A stretch of DNA of 6,183 nucleotides, taken from positions 1-6,183 of the forward strand of contig SLHB01000095.1 of the NCBI GenBank assembly GCA_007136375.1, read 5' to 3'. The DNA comes from Candidatus Hydrogenedentota bacterium (GTDB lineage: Bacteria; Hydrogenedentota; Hydrogenedentia; Hydrogenedentales; SLHB01). Shown one piece after another: positions 1 through 6,183 of this stretch; position 1 is the stretch's first letter; each line of letters begins with the position of its first letter. The translations under genes and the position numbers were made by a program. A model generated the notes under the pieces. The model was given only the letters and a program-made list of their open reading frames with translations, was not told the origin of the DNA and ran no database searches.

Positions 1-25
1 CCCCGGAACACGATCGCGTAAGTGC

Positions 26-54
26 TTTACACAAAAGCTTTTAGCCCCCATTAA
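26..54 (+). promoter_or_regulatory. Possible second, upstream groESL promoter (weak)
   Basis: TTTACA (26-31, 5/6 to the sigma-70 -35 box) is followed after 17 bases by CATTAA (49-54, only 3/6 to a -10). The same stretch can be read as a sigma-32-like pair, CTTTAC (25-30) and CCCCATTA (46-53) with 15 bases between them. Either reading is weak, and the sigma-54 element just downstream is a much better match. It is listed because heat-shock operons often have tandem promoters. Confidence 0.2.
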
Positions 55-61
55 CCCGGCT

Positions 62-77
62 TGGCACAGGACTTGCT
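62..77 (+). promoter_or_regulatory. Sigma-54 (RpoN) -24/-12 promoter of groESL
   Basis: The sequence reads TGGCAC, five bases, then TTGCT. It has GG at 63-64 and GC at 75-76 separated by exactly 10 bases. This matches the sigma-54 consensus TGGCAC-N5-TTGC at all ten core positions, on the coding strand of groES. The predicted transcription start is near 88, giving a leader of about 177 nt. Transcription from such a promoter requires an AAA+ enhancer-binding protein; its upstream sites would lie mostly left of the window edge. A sigma-54/NifA-controlled groESL copy is known in Bradyrhizobium, so there is precedent. No experimental start is available. Confidence 0.7.
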
Positions 78-137
78 TCCTATAGGCGTATCTGGCCGAA
101 CGCCACAAATGGGAACCACAACGGGCTTCATGAATCC

Positions 138-152
138 GCGCCAAATTGGCGC
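138..152. promoter_or_regulatory. 15-bp dyad in groESL leader, possible operator
   Basis: The sequence GCGCCAA-A-TTGGCGC is a perfect 7-bp inverted repeat around one central A. It lies about 50 nt downstream of the predicted sigma-54 start and 112 nt before the groES start codon. As DNA it looks like a binding site for a dimeric regulator. As RNA it could fold into a 5-bp stem with an AAATT loop. It does not resemble CIRCE. The regulator is unknown. Confidence 0.35.
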
Positions 153-264
153 CAGGACGACGCCCACGTGGCAAACCCGCTAAACCCCACCAAAAGGCGC
201 GGCCAGACTCTCACCCAAAAGGGAACCAAGGAGCCACACAGTTTAAGAGAAGGGAGAATTTGCT

Positions 265-552
265 ATGAAAGTGCGACCCCTCGCAGACCGCATCCTGGTG
301 AAGCGGGAGGAACCCAGCGAAACCGTCCGCGGCGGTATCATCATTCCCGACACCGCCAAGGAAAAGCCCCAGGAGGCGAAGGTTGTCGAGGTCGGCCCCG
401 GCCGCGTCGACGAGCAGGGCAACCGCGTGAGCATGGAAGTGAAGAAGGGCGACCGCGTGTTGATGGGCAAGTACGCCGGCACGGAAGTGAAGATCGACGG
501 CGACGAGCACCTGATTCTCCGTGAAGATGATGTTCTTGCGGTGATTGAATAA
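265..552 (+). CDS. groES: Co-chaperonin GroES (Hsp10)
   Basis: This is the 10-kDa co-chaperonin that caps the GroEL ring in the cytoplasm and closes the folding chamber in an ATP-dependent cycle. The 95-aa product is full length for the family. It begins MKVRPLADRILVKR, the typical first beta strand. The mobile loop spans roughly residues 16-34 and contains GGIIIPD (23-29), whose III triplet docks on the GroEL apical domain. The C-terminus (EDDVLAVIE) is also typical. The ATG at 265 is preceded by GGGAG (252-256) with 8-nt spacing, and family alignment supports it. groEL starts 30 nt after the stop, so the two are co-transcribed. The leader carries a sigma-54-type promoter and lacks CIRCE. 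Identification is essentially certain. Confidence 0.98.
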   Translation: MKVRPLADRILVKREEPSETVRGGIIIPDTAKEKPQEAKVVEVGPGRVDEQGNRVSMEVKKGDRVLMGKYAGTEVKIDGDEHLILREDDVLAVIE

Positions 553-582
553 CCCTTATACGGGATTGGAGGTAAGTAGCAC

Positions 583-2211
<1,629 letters not shown>

Positions 2212-2216
2212 AGTCC

Positions 2217-2315
2217 ATGGCCGGTGAGCCGTCATCACGGCGGCTGATCCTTCGCTTGCCACACCCCTTCCCTATCCGCGGCCCCAGGCAGCCCAGCGCT
2301 GTCCGGGGCTGCGGC
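2217..2315 (+). repeat. 99-bp dispersed direct repeat, copy 1 (3' of groEL)
   Basis: This stretch matches 4151-4249 at 94 of 99 positions, and 2234-2309 is identical over 76 bases. The mismatches are at 2225 (T/C), 2228 (G/A), 2232 (T/C), 2233 (C/T) and 2310 (T/C). It begins 5 nt after the groEL stop. It contains a C-rich, G-poor tract (2249-2277, 16 C and 2 G) and ends in a strong hairpin (2276-2314). There are no terminal inverted repeats, target-site duplications or transposase remnants. Function is not known. Confidence 0.95.
2276..2314 (+). terminator. Strong hairpin in repeat copy 1, putative groESL 3' end signal
   Basis: CCGCGGCCCC (2276-2285) pairs with GGGGCTGCGG (2305-2314) through one G-U pair (2280/2310). 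The stem continues after an A bulge with GG/CC, then after a T bulge with CAGC/GCTG, closing on the 5-nt loop CCAGC. That is 16 pairs in all. It is followed by a pyrimidine run (CCTTCTCT), not a true T tract, so it is not a canonical intrinsic terminator. A pause, processing or Rho-assisted end is plausible. Confidence 0.4.
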
Positions 2316-2402
2316 CTTCTCTGGAAGATATGTCTGCGCTTCAGGGCGCCGGAATCCCAGCGCTTAACAGAAACAAACCGCGACAACGTCTATCCTTGGC
2401 GG

Positions 2403-2422
2403 CGGCGCCAAAACAGGCGCCG
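2403..2422. promoter_or_regulatory. Perfect GC hairpin/dyad in recQ leader
   Basis: CGGCGCC (2403-2409) and GGCGCCG (2416-2422) form a perfect 7-bp inverted repeat with the loop AAAACA, ending 45 nt before the recQ ATG. No T tract follows, so it is unlikely to be an intrinsic terminator. It may be an operator or a leader RNA stem. It shares GCGCCAAA and GGCGC with the groES-leader dyad. No convincing sigma-70 promoter was found around it. Confidence 0.3.
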
Positions 2423-2467
2423 TTACGCCGCTAAACCAGTCTCGCGTTGCTTCCGATATGTCGTGAC

Positions 2468-4144
2468 ATGAATATAAATGCTAACACACTATTACGTGAA
2501 CACTTTGGTTTTGAAGCATTTAAGCCAGGGCAGGGGCAAATTGTTCAGAGCCTGCTCGATGGACACTCGGCCGCGGCCGTGTTCCCGACGGGCGGCGGTA
2601 AGTCCCTGTGTTATCAATTGCCCGCCGTGGTCCTGCCGGGCCTCACCCTCGTCGTGTCCCCCCTTATTGCCTTGATGAAGGACCAAATCGACGCTCTCGC
2701 CGCGCGCGGCGTCGCGGCGCGCCGCCTTGATTCCACACTCACCGCAAGCGAGGCCCGGAATACGGCGGAAGCGGCGCGCACCGGGGCGCTGCGCCTGCTG
2801 TATGTCGCTCCGGAACGTTTCAACAACGAACGGTTCCGTCAATTGCTCCAGCAACTGCGCGTTTCCTTGTTCGCGGTCGATGAAGCCCACTGCATCTCCG
2901 AGTGGGGCCACAGCTTCCGGCCCGATTACCTCAAGCTCGCCCGCTTCGCGAAGGCGGCGGAAGCCGAGCGCGTGCTTGCCTTGACCGCCACCGCCACGCC
3001 AAAAGTGCTCCACGACATTTGCCGGGGTTTTGACATTGCGCCAGAGCACGCCGTGCGCACGCCGTTTCACCGTCCCAACCTGAAGCTCGCCTTCTCGCCC
3101 ACGACGGAGGCCGAAAGAGACGCGCTGTTGCTGAGACGGTTAAGCGAACGGCCCCCGGGACCGGCCATCGTGTACGTCACGCTACAACGCACCGCGGAAT
3201 ACGTCGCCGCATTCTTGGAGGGCGCGGGACATCCCGCCCGCGCCTACCATGCGGGACTGGGCGGTGAACAGCGGGCAGAGACCCAGGATTGGTTCCTCCG
3301 GTCTAATAACGCCATCGTCGCGGCGACCATCGCTTTCGGGATGGGCATCGACAAACCCAACATCCGCTACGTCTACCACTATAACCTGCCAAAGAGCGTG
3401 GAGAACTATTCCCAGGAAATAGGACGCGCGGGCCGTGACGGCGAGACCGCCCTTTGCGAAACCCTCTTGTGCCTGGACGACCTGGACACGCTCGAAGACT
3501 TCATCCACCGCGACACGCCGAGCGCTTCGGCCGTGACGGGGTTGACGCGCGAGATCTTCGCGCTGGATGAGGTCTTCGAAGTGAGCTTGTCCGATCTGGC
3601 CCGCCGGCATGACATGCGGCCAGGGACCGTGCAGATACTACTCACTTACTTGGAACTGCTCGACTATATTGAAGGCGGATCTTCCGTGTACAGCGCGTAC
3701 CGCTTCAAGCCCAACCTTTCGTCCCGCGACATTCTCGCCAGTTTCGAAGGGGAGCGCCGCGAATTTCTCGCGGGCCTGCTGCGCTGCGCCCAGAAGGCCA
3801 AGACTTGGTTTCACCTGGACGTGGACCAGGCGGCGGCCGCGTTGAATTGTTCGAGGGAGCGGATCATCGCAGCCCTAAACTATCTGGACGAGCGAAACAT
3901 GCTGGACGTACAGGCGAACGGCGTCCGCCAGCGCTTCCAGCGGCTGCGCGCGCCCGGCGACGTGGAAGCGCTGGGCCAGCAACTTCATGATCGCACGGCG
4001 CAACGGAAGAAACGCGAACTGGAGCGGCTCGAAGAAGTGACGGCGCTTATTCAGGCGGAGGAGTGTCAAGCGGCCCGGCTCTGCGCTCACTTCGGCGAAG
4101 AGATCGCCCCCTGCGGCTGCTGCGCCTGGTGCAGTAGCGGGTGA
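2468..4144 (+). CDS. recQ: RecQ-family ATP-dependent DNA helicase with C-terminal zinc motif
   Basis: This is a superfamily 2, 3'-5' DNA helicase for recombination and replication-fork repair. Motifs in order (558 aa from ATG 2468): motif 0 FGFEAFKPGQGQ (13-24), Walker A TGGGKS (41-46), Ia SPLIALMKDQ (64-73), DEAH (138-141) with the RecQ aromatic loop WGHSFRP (146-152), III TATAT (173-177), IV IVYVTLQRTAEY, V GMGIDKPN, and VI QEIGRAGRDG (316-325). The four-cysteine zinc motif of RecQ proteins (C533, then C549-C552-C555 after HFGE) lies at the extreme C-terminus, about 200 residues beyond motif VI instead of directly after the helicase core. No HRDC domain follows. An in-frame TTG at 2447 adds seven residues but has no Shine-Dalgarno. 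The ATG also lacks one, but opens a 60-nt stretch of only 32% GC that should be unstructured. Confidence 0.93.
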   Translation: MNINANTLLREHFGFEAFKPGQGQIVQSLLDGHSAAAVFPTGGGKSLCYQLPAVVLPGLTLVVSPLIALMKDQIDALAARGVAARRLDSTLTASEARNTAEAARTGALRLLYVAPERFNNERFRQLLQQLRVSLFAVDEAHCISEWGHSFRPDYLKLARFAKAAEAERVLALTATATPKVLHDICRGFDIAPEHAVRTPFHRPNLKLAFSPTTEAERDALLLRRLSERPPGPAIVYVTLQRTAEYVAAFLEGAGHPARAYHAGLGGEQRAETQDWFLRSNNAIVAATIAFGMGIDKPNIRYVYHYNLPKSVENYSQEIGRAGRDGETALCETLLCLDDLDTLEDFIHRDTPSASAVTGLTREIFALDEVFEVSLSDLARRHDMRPGTVQILLTYLELLDYIEGGSSVYSAYRFKPNLSSRDILASFEGERREFLAGLLRCAQKAKTWFHLDVDQAAAALNCSRERIIAALNYLDERNMLDVQANGVRQRFQRLRAPGDVEALGQQLHDRTAQRKKRELERLEEVTALIQAEECQAARLCAHFGEEIAPCGCCAWCSSG

Positions 4145-4150
4145 GCCGGC

Positions 4151-4249
4151 ATGGCCGGCGAACCGCTATCACGGCGGCTGATCCTTCGCTTGCCACACCC
4201 CTTCCCTATCCGCGGCCCCAGGCAGCCCAGCGCTGTCCGGGGCCGCGGC
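4151..4249 (+). repeat. 99-bp dispersed direct repeat, copy 2 (3' of recQ)
   Basis: This is the second copy of the element at 2217-2315, offset by exactly 1934 bp and without indels. It begins 6 nt after the recQ stop. Bases 4168-4243 are identical to copy 1, and the sequences diverge completely after 4249. In this copy the 5' edge also forms a local hairpin with upstream sequence: GCCGGC (4145-4150), ATG, GCCGGC (4154-4159). It sits between convergent genes (recQ on plus, the RibD-C-like gene on minus). Confidence 0.95.
4210..4248 (+). terminator. Strong hairpin in repeat copy 2, putative recQ 3' end signal
   Basis: CCGCGGCCCC (4210-4219) pairs perfectly over 10 bp with GGGGCCGCGG (4239-4248). 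The stem extends through an A bulge and a T bulge with the same inner stem and CCAGC loop as copy 1. The C at 4244 turns the G-U pair of copy 1 into G-C, so the fold is kept. No T tract follows. Because it lies between convergent genes and is nearly symmetric, it could act on either strand. Confidence 0.4.
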
Positions 4250-4257
4250 GCAACCAA

Positions 4258-4273
4258 CGGAGTTCGTGCTCCG
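4258..4273 (-). terminator. Weak hairpin after the minus-strand RibD-C-like gene
   Basis: CGGAG (4258-4262) and CTCCG (4269-4273) form a 5-bp stem with a 6-nt loop, 20 nt beyond the stop codon of the leftward gene. Read on the minus strand it is followed by TTGGTTG, a poor T tract. It may be a weak terminator for the minus-strand operon, or chance. Confidence 0.2.
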
Positions 4274-4293
4274 CGGCGGCGCGAATCGTGCGC

Positions 4294-4854
4294 CTACCGT
4301 TTCGGCGCGTACCGCATCACCTCCGCGCCAGAGCCGAGTTCCCGCCGGCTTACGAGTTCCAAGTCGACATGCTTCGACAGTCCCGCAAGCAACGTCGGCC
4401 CATGGCCCGCCAGCCTGGGATGCACAACGAACTCATACTCATCAATCAGCCCCAGCTCGGCCACTGCCAGGGGGAGCGTCACGCCGCCCAGAAGCAGTCC
4501 CTTCCCTGGCGCTTCCTTGATCCGCTGAATGGCCTTCCCCAAGTCCCCGCGCACGAGTTCCGCGTTCCAATCGACCCGTTCGAGGGTGCTCGACACGACG
4601 TACTTCTTCGCCGCGTCGATCGTGTGGGCGAACGGTCTCATCCAATCAACCATCCAGTCAGGCCACACGCCCGTCCGCGCCGGCTCCCGCCACGCCGCCT
4701 CCATCATTTCGTAGGTCACCCGGCCCAAAAGGAGGGCGCCGGCCTCCGCGATATTGTCGGCGTGGTGACGGTGCATCTCTTCGTACGGGGTGATCGCAAG
4801 GTGATCACAACACCCGTCCAACGTGACGTTAATGGAATACCGAAGGGGCCGCAT
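4294..4854 (-). CDS. RibD C-terminal/DHFR-like family protein (first copy)
   Basis: This belongs to the dihydrofolate-reductase-fold family related to the RibD reductase domain (YwjB/YyaP-like), probable NAD(P)H-dependent reductases of unknown substrate in the cytoplasm. From the ATG at 4854 the product has 186 aa, normal for the family. Visible family features are the first strand SINVTLDG (7-14), LLLGRVTYEMM (41-51), KYVVSSTL (84-91), the glycine turn LLLGGVTL (120-127), and LIDEYEFVVHPRLAGHG (136-152). The frame is open upstream to 4989, but the extra 45 residues look random in composition and do not fit the family. ATG 4854 has an AGGAGG ribosome site. It is third in a minus-strand series, 170 nt after the VOC gene, and convergent with recQ. 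It is not the trimethoprim-target DHFR itself. Family assignment is firm; function is unknown. Confidence 0.88.
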   Translation of the reverse strand: MRPLRYSINVTLDGCCDHLAITPYEEMHRHHADNIAEAGALLLGRVTYEMMEAAWREPARTGVWPDWMVDWMRPFAHTIDAAKKYVVSSTLERVDWNAELVRGDLGKAIQRIKEAPGKGLLLGGVTLPLAVAELGLIDEYEFVVHPRLAGHGPTLLAGLSKHVDLELVSRRELGSGAEVMRYAPKR

Positions 4855-4859
4855 TACGT

Positions 4860-4865
4860 CCTCCT
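4860..4865 (-). promoter_or_regulatory. Shine-Dalgarno AGGAGG deciding the start at 4854
   Basis: On the minus strand AGGAGG lies 5 nt before ATG 4854. This supports the 186-aa form over the in-frame ATG at 4989, whose AGGAG lies only one base before the start codon. Confidence 0.8.
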
Positions 4866-5024
4866 GACAGGGATTGACGATGGCTCGCGCGGCCGGAATC
4901 GCGTTCGCGCACACGCCTGACCGGCGCTTCGTAGCGGCCAGCATCGCTCCCCCCTCGTTATGGCGAGGCCTCGGGACCGCGCCGTCCATTCTCCTCGCAA
5001 GAACCGCTTCCTTGGCGCCCGGGC

Positions 5025-5480
5025 TTACCCGGAAGCATCCGCTCCCAGCCGCTCGGCAAGCCCCACGATGACACCCTCGGGACCGCGGACATAGCAGAGG
5101 CGGTACACGTCCCCATACTGGGCCACTTCGCCAATCAACTCAGCGCCGTGGGCGCGCAACCGCGCGAGAACATCGTCAAGGCCGTCGACGGCGAACATGA
5201 TGCGCCGTATGCCCAGCGTGTTCACAGGGGCATTCTCCGGCTCAATTCGCTCCGCCGCCGGCGCGTGGAACTTGGTCAGCTCAACCCGGCCGTGGCCGTC
5301 CGGCGTCCGCATCATCGCGATATCGCATCGAACGTTCTCAAGACCCACCACAAGGTCCACCCAACGGCCCTCGACGGGCGTCTCGCCCTCCAACTCCATC
5401 CCAAGCTCGACGAAGAACGCCTTCGCGGCCTCCAGATCGTCGACCACGATGAGCACGTTGTCCATTCGCTTGATCGCCAT
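5025..5480 (-). CDS. VOC (glyoxalase/bleomycin-resistance fold) family protein
   Basis: This 151-aa protein has two beta-alpha-beta-beta-beta modules. Module 1 runs from MDNVLIVVDDLEAAKAFFVELG (residue 6 on) to RVELTKF (66-71), and module 2 from IRRIMFAVDGLDDVLARL (91-108) to GVIVGLAE (136-143). VOC proteins include glyoxalase I, dioxygenases and drug-binding proteins. The canonical metal ligands are two His and two Glu. Here the usual first-strand His is N8 and the second-module His is replaced in IRRIMF, while the glutamates E68 and E143 remain. Classical metal-dependent glyoxalase activity is therefore doubtful. The ATG at 5480 has GGGGAGG (5488-5494) upstream with 7-nt spacing. It lies 32 nt after the second RibD-C-like gene, so co-transcription is likely. 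A longer in-frame reading to 5828 overlaps the upstream gene and is not supported. Substrate is unknown. Confidence 0.88.
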   Translation of the reverse strand: MAIKRMDNVLIVVDDLEAAKAFFVELGMELEGETPVEGRWVDLVVGLENVRCDIAMMRTPDGHGRVELTKFHAPAAERIEPENAPVNTLGIRRIMFAVDGLDDVLARLRAHGAELIGEVAQYGDVYRLCYVRGPEGVIVGLAERLGADASG

Positions 5481-5512
5481 GCCCCTGCCTCCCCGCCCTT
5501 GCCGGGCCTCTT

Positions 5513-6139
5513 CTACCCCGCCTCGCCCAACGTCCCGGTCCGCACCTCGCCGCCGTGCGTGTAGCGGGTAAGCAGCACGCCGCTGGGCGTGCTGGCTCCG
5601 TGCGCCAGAGTGAAGGCCGAGGGTTGCGCGTTGGCGCCGAATAAGCGTTTGCCGCGCCCAAGGATGACGGGATAGATCATGAGCCAGAACTCGTCCACCA
5701 GGCCGGCCGCGAGCAGTTGCCGCGCCGTGTCGCCGCTGCCCCAGATCAACAGATCGGCGCCGTCCCGCTCCTTGAGGGCGCGCACCGCGCCGGCAAGATC
5801 GCCCGCCAAGGCGTGACTGTTCCGCCAATCAAGGGAATCGGGCCGATGGGTGGCCACGTGCTTGGCCGTACCGTTCAACAAGTCAGCGATGGCGCGGCTG
5901 GCGGAGTCGGCGGGCACATGGGGCCAATACGCCGCCCACAGGTCGTAGGTGCGGCGCCCCAAGAGCAGCTCAAAGGGCTGGGCGAACAACTCCTGCAAGG
6001 CTTGGCCGGCGGCCTCGTCCTGGTAGGGCCATATCCAGCCGCCGAAAGGAAATTCGTCGCTGGGATCTTCGCCGGGCCCGCCGGGCGCTTGGATGACGCC
6101 GTCGAGACTGATGTGTTCGGCCACCGTGAGCTTGCGCAT
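5513..6139 (-). CDS. RibD C-terminal/DHFR-like family protein (second copy)
   Basis: This is a second, divergent member of the same DHFR-fold family, 208 aa. Features are MRKLTVAEHISLDG (1-14), LLLGRRTYDLWAAYWP (58-73), the nucleotide-contact-like glycine turn LLIWGSGDTARQL (130-142), and GLVDEFWLMIYPVILGRG (146-163). Compared with its neighbour at 4294-4854 it shares the motif order but few residues outside them, so the pair is not a recent tandem duplication. ATG 6139 is preceded by GGAG (6146-6149) at 6-nt spacing. An in-frame TTG at 6151 would overlap that site, and the frame stays open to the window edge. It is first of the three minus-strand genes seen, and the operon may begin outside the window. 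It is probably an NAD(P)H-dependent reductase of unknown substrate. Confidence 0.88.
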   Translation of the reverse strand: MRKLTVAEHISLDGVIQAPGGPGEDPSDEFPFGGWIWPYQDEAAGQALQELFAQPFELLLGRRTYDLWAAYWPHVPADSASRAIADLLNGTAKHVATHRPDSLDWRNSHALAGDLAGAVRALKERDGADLLIWGSGDTARQLLAAGLVDEFWLMIYPVILGRGKRLFGANAQPSAFTLAHGASTPSGVLLTRYTHGGEVRTGTLGEAG

Positions 6140-6145
6140 GCCCGT

Positions 6146-6149
6146 CTCC
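6146..6149 (-). promoter_or_regulatory. Shine-Dalgarno GGAG deciding the start at 6139
   Basis: On the minus strand GGAG sits 6 nt before ATG 6139. The alternative TTG codon (6149-6151) shares a base with it, so the TTG start would lose this site. The family N-terminus MRKLTVAEHISLDG also fits the ATG. Confidence 0.6.
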
Positions 6150-6183
6150 AAGCTCGTCCGCGCGGGGCGCTCGTACAGGAAAC

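Noticed and set aside
20..28. Half-site resembling CIRCE (AAGTGCTTT versus GAGTGCTAA)
   Set aside because: Only 6 of 9 bases match and there is no TTAGCACTC-like partner 9 bases upstream; no CIRCE exists elsewhere in the leader.
2217..2315. Integron attC site (a hairpin element directly after a gene)
   Set aside because: No GTTRRRY/RYYYAAC core sites bound the element, and groEL is not a cassette gene.
2364..2396. sigma-70 promoter for recQ (TTAACA with TATCCT)
   Set aside because: The -35 match is good, but the spacer would be 21 bp and the -10 is poor.
2217..2471. Short open frame beginning at the ATG of the repeat (MAGEP..., also at 4151)
   Set aside because: The frame opens both repeats, but two of the base differences change amino acids (S/L, C/R), there is no ribosome site, and the frames run into unrelated sequence with different ends. 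It looks like chance openness in GC-rich DNA.
4141..4920. 259-residue plus-strand frame across repeat copy 2 and antisense to the RibD-C-like gene
   Set aside because: The Pro/Arg/His-rich translation has no family features, and the minus-strand frame carries clear motifs and a ribosome site.
5006..5036. GCTTCC...GGAAGC and CCGGG-CTTA-CCCGG stems around the VOC stop codon
   Set aside because: The two stems are mutually exclusive in part, weak and without a T tract, so they are not called as a terminator.

Overview
The window is high-GC bacterial chromosomal DNA with no mobile genes, RNA genes or CRISPR. Core housekeeping genes on the left (chaperonin, RecQ-type helicase) meet a small accessory enzyme cluster on the right. 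The source lineage cannot be fixed from sequence alone. The GroEL type and GC content would suit a PVC-like, Hydrogenedentes-like or deltaproteobacterial-type bacterium, but that is only an impression.

Layout. Positions 1-264 are a long regulatory leader with a textbook -24/-12 (sigma-54) promoter, a 15-bp dyad and no CIRCE element. groES (265-552) and groEL (583-2211) follow as a bicistronic operon. A 256-nt gap then carries a 99-bp repeat (copy 1) and a strong GC hairpin ahead of a RecQ-family helicase (2468-4144), whose four-cysteine zinc motif sits at the extreme C-terminus. A second copy of the 99-bp repeat starts 6 nt after the recQ stop codon, matching copy 1, which starts 5 nt after the groEL stop codon. 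From the right edge three genes run leftward on the minus strand: a RibD-C/DHFR-like protein (6139-5513), a VOC/glyoxalase-fold protein (5480-5025) and a second RibD-C/DHFR-like protein (4854-4294). This cluster converges on recQ, with repeat copy 2 in the 149-nt gap between them.

How it works together. GroES and GroEL form the folding chamber. If the -24/-12 element is real, the operon would need RpoN plus an enhancer-binding activator rather than HrcA/CIRCE. RecQ is a DNA repair helicase and probably has its own transcript. The minus-strand trio looks like one transcription unit of small NAD(P)H-reductase-like and VOC proteins with unknown substrates.

The least explained signal is the repeat pair. 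It is 94/99 identical with a 76-bp perfect core, placed just after two unrelated genes. It combines a C-rich, G-poor tract with a 16-bp bulged hairpin. The only difference inside the hairpin (G-U versus G-C) keeps the pairing. A 3'-end transcription or RNA-processing module is the most economical reading, and a dispersed genomic repeat family is the main alternative.
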